From: Deltaproteobacteria bacterium
Lineage (GTDB): Bacteria > Desulfobacterota > Desulfobacteria > Desulfobacterales > SURF-15
Direction of reading: 5' to 3'
Length of the DNA stretch: 8,393 nucleotides
NCBI GenBank assembly: GCA_024644775.1
Contig: JAHEHB010000234.1
Span: forward strand, 1-8,393
In this document: piece after piece, positions 6,231-8,393 of the stretch
Layout: each line of letters begins with the position of its first letter
How positions within the stretch are numbered: the first letter of the stretch is position 1
Notes under the pieces: generated by a model
The model's input: only the letters and a program-made list of their open reading frames with translations
Told to the model about the DNA's origin: nothing
The model's database searches: none
Program-made: the position numbers and the translations under genes

Positions 6231-7245
6231 GGTCCATTTCTTCGGAAAACAGGTGACAGGCCACCCACCGATCCGCATCAATGGTTACACCGGGAACGGA
6301 TGCATGTCGACAGACTTCCATCCGCCGGCTGCAACGGGGATGAAATCGGCATCCACCCGGAGGGTTCAGATAATCCAACACCTGACCGGGAATGCCTTCG
6401 TACGGCTCACGGGTCAGTTTGGGAATGGACCGAACCAGACCGGTGGTGTAGGGATGAAGGGGTCGATCCAGCAAATCCCTGGTGGGACCCGATTCCACAA
6501 CCGTTCCGGCATACATGACATAGGTTCGATTGCAGATGGTTCGGGCCACACCCAGATCGTGGGTGATGTAAATACCTGCAAGATGTTCTTCTTCGATTTT
6601 ATCCTGGAGCAACCGCAGGGTCCGCTTTTGAATGGTCACATCCAGGGCGGTTGTCGGTTCATCGGCCACCAGAAGTGTCGGGTGACCGATCAGGGCCATG
6701 GCCATCAACACCCGTTGCCGCATGCCGCCGCTCAGTTCCATGGAATACCGCTGCATGATGCGATCGGGTGCGGGTATATCCACCCGCTTAAGTAGTGCCA
6801 TGGCGTAATCCCGGGCGTCTCGCACATCGCTTCTTGCGTGGCGCTTCCGGAAATATTTCAACAGACGGCCGTTGGCTCGTCGCCATACAATGGCGTCGAT
6901 AAGCAGCGTACCGATGGTAAAGGTCGGATTCAGAGACGTCATGGGATCCTGAGGAATATAGGCAACTTCCTGCTTGATGGTATTGCGCTCCCGCTCGGAG
7001 AGCCGGAGCAGGTCGCGTCCGGCAAACAGGATGGAACCGGATACCACCTGGGCCGGGGGCATCGGCAGGATGCCCAGAATCAATTTTGCAGACACACTCT
7101 TGCCACAGCCCGTCTCCCCGACGATTCCCACCATCTCCCGGGGCCGCAGTCTGAGCTCTACTCCCTGGATGACCTTGAGTGTACCGTCCACGGTGTGAAA
7201 ATGGACCGTCAATTCCTTTACTTCCAACAGCGGGGCGTCTCTCAT
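6193..7245 (-). CDS. dppD: Peptide/nickel-type ABC transporter ATP-binding protein (DppD/OppD)
   Basis: A 350-aa ATPase that pairs with DppF. Motifs are Walker A GETGCGKS (43-50), the Q-loop in IPQDPMTSLNP (Gln99), signature LSGGMRQRV (171-179), Walker B LLVADEPT (191-198) and the switch His229 in ITHDLG. The C-terminal oligopeptide/dipeptide extension contains RPLHPYT (261-267) and four cysteines, Cys299, Cys305, Cys312 and Cys330, in the GCRFHPRC...C...ACH pattern. In mycobacterial OppD this kind of C-terminal cysteine set holds an iron-sulfur cluster. The start codon overlaps the dppC stop as ATGA (7242-7245) and is preceded by GGAGGT inside dppC. The last residues after VACHL form a short tail that overlaps the start of dppF. 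Length is slightly above the usual 325-340 because of this tail. Confidence 0.95.
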   Translation of the reverse strand: MRDAPLLEVKELTVHFHTVDGTLKVIQGVELRLRPREMVGIVGETGCGKSVSAKLILGILPMPPAQVVSGSILFAGRDLLRLSERERNTIKQEVAYIPQDPMTSLNPTFTIGTLLIDAIVWRRANGRLLKYFRKRHARSDVRDARDYAMALLKRVDIPAPDRIMQRYSMELSGGMRQRVLMAMALIGHPTLLVADEPTTALDVTIQKRTLRLLQDKIEEEHLAGIYITHDLGVARTICNRTYVMYAGTVVESGPTRDLLDRPLHPYTTGLVRSIPKLTREPYEGIPGQVLDYLNPPGGCRFHPRCSRRMEVCRHASVPGVTIDADRWVACHLFSEEMDHGSLYSGSRATA

Positions 7246-8171
7246 TCCACCTCCACGTGAAAATAATCTCGAAGCCCGTCACCCAAAAGATTGAAACTCA
7301 GCACGGTGAAAAAAATGGCCAGGCCGGGAAAAAGAGACACCCACCAACTCTCCGGCAAATAGTGACGCCCCGAGGCTACCATGATGCCCCATTCCGGCGT
7401 GGGTGGAGATGCACCCGCACCAAGGAAGCTGACAGCCGTTCCCACCAGGATGGCATATCCGGCATCCAACGTTATTTTCACCAACAGGGTGGAGGACATG
7501 TTGGGCAGTATTTCGCGGAATATAATATGTGCGTTAGATGCACCGATGGAGCGGCTCGCCAGCACATAATCTTCCTGTTTGAGGGACAGCGTTTCACCGT
7601 AGGCCAGGCGGCAGAAGCTTCTCCACCAGATAAACGAAATGGCCAACATGCTGTTTTGGAGACTCGGGGACAGGGCCGCAGAAACCGCGAGGGCCAGCAC
7701 CAAAAATGGGATCGAAGACACCACATCCGTGATTCGCATGATGACCTGACCCACTGCGCCTTCAAAGTACCCCGCGCACAAACCCAGCGGTACACCGATC
7801 GTAAAGGCGATGCCCAAAACAATGACACAGAGCAGAAGTGAAATCCGGGCGCCGAATAGCAATCGGCTCAGCACGTCCCGCCCGGCCTCGTCAGTGCCGA
7901 ACCAATGTTCCCGGCTGGGAGGGGAAAGTTGACGGTCAAAGTAAACCTTCAGTCCGGCGTCTTCGGGATAGGGGGCGATCAGGGGTGCAAAAAGGGTAAG
8001 CAATACCATGCTCGCGGTAAAGAAAAATCCGATCAGCGCCAGTCGATTTTTTTTGAACCGGCGGATGCCCCGTCGAATTTCATGGATGTGTGACATCCCG
8101 TCTTTATTCTTCCCCCCGTTGTGTCCTTCCGCCAAGGGCATGTTATTGGACCCGTTTGTCCGTTCTGTCAT
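7242..8171 (-). CDS. dppC: Peptide/nickel-type ABC transporter permease (DppC/OppC)
   Basis: A 309-aa inner-membrane permease that forms the channel with DppB. After a polar N-terminal arm (1-43), transmembrane segment 1 is at about 44-67 (ALIGFFFTASMVLLTLFAPLIA). The family motif HWFGTDEAGRDVLSRLLFGARISL (89-112) follows, then further helices at about 113-135, 151-169, 173-187, 228-252 and 280-297. The EAA loop that docks onto the ATPases is visible at about 203-224 (VLASRSIGASNAH, FREILPN). The protein ends GDGLRDYFHVEVE, typical of DppC. The ATG at 8171 is supported by AGGA 8 nt upstream, formed over the dppB stop; later Mets at residues 11 and 26 are less likely starts. The gap to dppB is 10 nt and the dppD start overlaps the stop. 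Confidence 0.95.
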   Translation of the reverse strand: MTERTNGSNNMPLAEGHNGGKNKDGMSHIHEIRRGIRRFKKNRLALIGFFFTASMVLLTLFAPLIAPYPEDAGLKVYFDRQLSPPSREHWFGTDEAGRDVLSRLLFGARISLLLCVIVLGIAFTIGVPLGLCAGYFEGAVGQVIMRITDVVSSIPFLVLALAVSAALSPSLQNSMLAISFIWWRSFCRLAYGETLSLKQEDYVLASRSIGASNAHIIFREILPNMSSTLLVKITLDAGYAILVGTAVSFLGAGASPPTPEWGIMVASGRHYLPESWWVSLFPGLAIFFTVLSFNLLGDGLRDYFHVEVE

Positions 8172-8181
8172 TGTCAGCGTC

Positions 8182-8393
8182 CTATCGAGTCAACCGAATC
8201 CGAGGATCCAGGATACCGTACAAGATATCGATCATGAAGTTTACGATCACAAATGCCAGACAGATAACCAGGGTGACACCCACGACTCCGTTGAAATCGT
8301 TTGAGATGATAGCATCGGCGCCAAATCGGGCAATTCCCGGCCAGGCAAACACTTTTTCTACCACAAAGGCCGTTCCCAGCATAAGCGGAATGA
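8182..8393 (-). CDS. dppB: Peptide/nickel-type ABC transporter permease (DppB/OppB), C-terminal fragment
   Basis: Only the last 69 residues lie in the window; the frame is open to the right edge, and family members are usually about 310-340 aa. The fragment starts IPLMLGTAFVVEKVFAWPG and ends IVNFMIDILYGILDPRIRLTR. These match the two hallmark C-terminal blocks of DppB: the GxxxVVExxFxWPGxG helix turn with the following AI...D, and the last helix ending LY...DPRIR. It precedes dppC by 10 nt and is the first visible gene of the operon. The missing part, and probably the dppA-type binding protein that would identify the substrate, lie beyond the edge. Confidence 0.93.
   Translation of the reverse strand, partial: IPLMLGTAFVVEKVFAWPGIARFGADAIISNDFNGVVGVTLVICLAFVIVNFMIDILYGILDPRIRLTR

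Noticed and set aside
6231..6281. Longer dppF start at 6281
   Set aside because: It would add 17 residues coded wholly within dppD, including its conserved cysteine end, and ATPases of this family begin near the EAYILEV residues.
6788..7282. Minus-strand open frame of 164 aa overlapping dppD in another frame
   Set aside because: The dppD frame has every ABC motif in order; this frame has none and crosses the dppC-dppD junction.
7179..7841. Plus-strand open frame of 220 aa (and similar ones at 6229-6795 and 6027-6518)
   Set aside because: It lies opposite the clearly coding dppC and dppD genes, its translation has a shuffled low-complexity look rich in Gly, Arg and Gln, and it matches no family I recognise. 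It is a shadow of the G+C-rich minus-strand genes.

Overview
The window holds eight genes, all on the minus strand. Both edge genes are cut: the right edge removes the start of an ABC permease, and the left edge removes the end of a TRAP permease. Transcription runs from high to low coordinates. The gene types (TRAP and peptide-type ABC transporters, a metal-dependent amidohydrolase and a GntR/FCD regulator) and the mixed base composition suit a heterotrophic, probably anaerobic proteobacterium-like organism. Desulfobacterota is my best guess. This is a low-confidence inference, because no rRNA or marker gene is present.

Region A (8393 to 5217) is the tail of a peptide/nickel-type ABC importer operon in the order dppB (C-terminal 69 aa only), dppC, dppD, dppF. 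The genes are tightly packed: a 10-nt gap, an ATGA overlap, then a 38-nt overlap. The substrate-binding protein (dppA type) and most of dppB must lie beyond the right edge, if they are present. Region B (5216 to 3414) is a 183-bp spacer with three 10-bp tandem units and a small inverted repeat, followed by a 539-aa YtcJ-like amidohydrolase (Amidohydro_3 type) that has its own strong ribosome binding site.

Region C (3413 to 2376) is a 143-bp spacer with a perfect 7-7-7 inverted repeat overlapping a consensus -35 box, then a GntR-family regulator with an FCD domain. A 238-bp spacer follows, containing two arrays of 7-bp repeats in opposite orientation. Region D (2375 to 1) is a complete TRAP solute-binding protein gene (dctP), an intercistronic hairpin, the small permease gene (dctQ), and the first 263 codons of the large permease gene (dctM), which overlaps dctQ by ATGA.

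The likely logic is as follows. The ABC importer brings in a peptide-like or amide-containing compound, the cytoplasmic hydrolase cleaves it, and the TRAP system takes up a related organic acid under control of the GntR/FCD repressor. The protein families are read directly from the sequence; the shared pathway is inference. The protein-coding content is ordinary catabolic and transport machinery, with no sign of a defence system, mobile element, CRISPR array or RNA gene. The less ordinary signals lie in the intergenic DNA: the inverted heptad arrays, the operator-like repeat, the intercistronic hairpin and the 10-bp tandem units.
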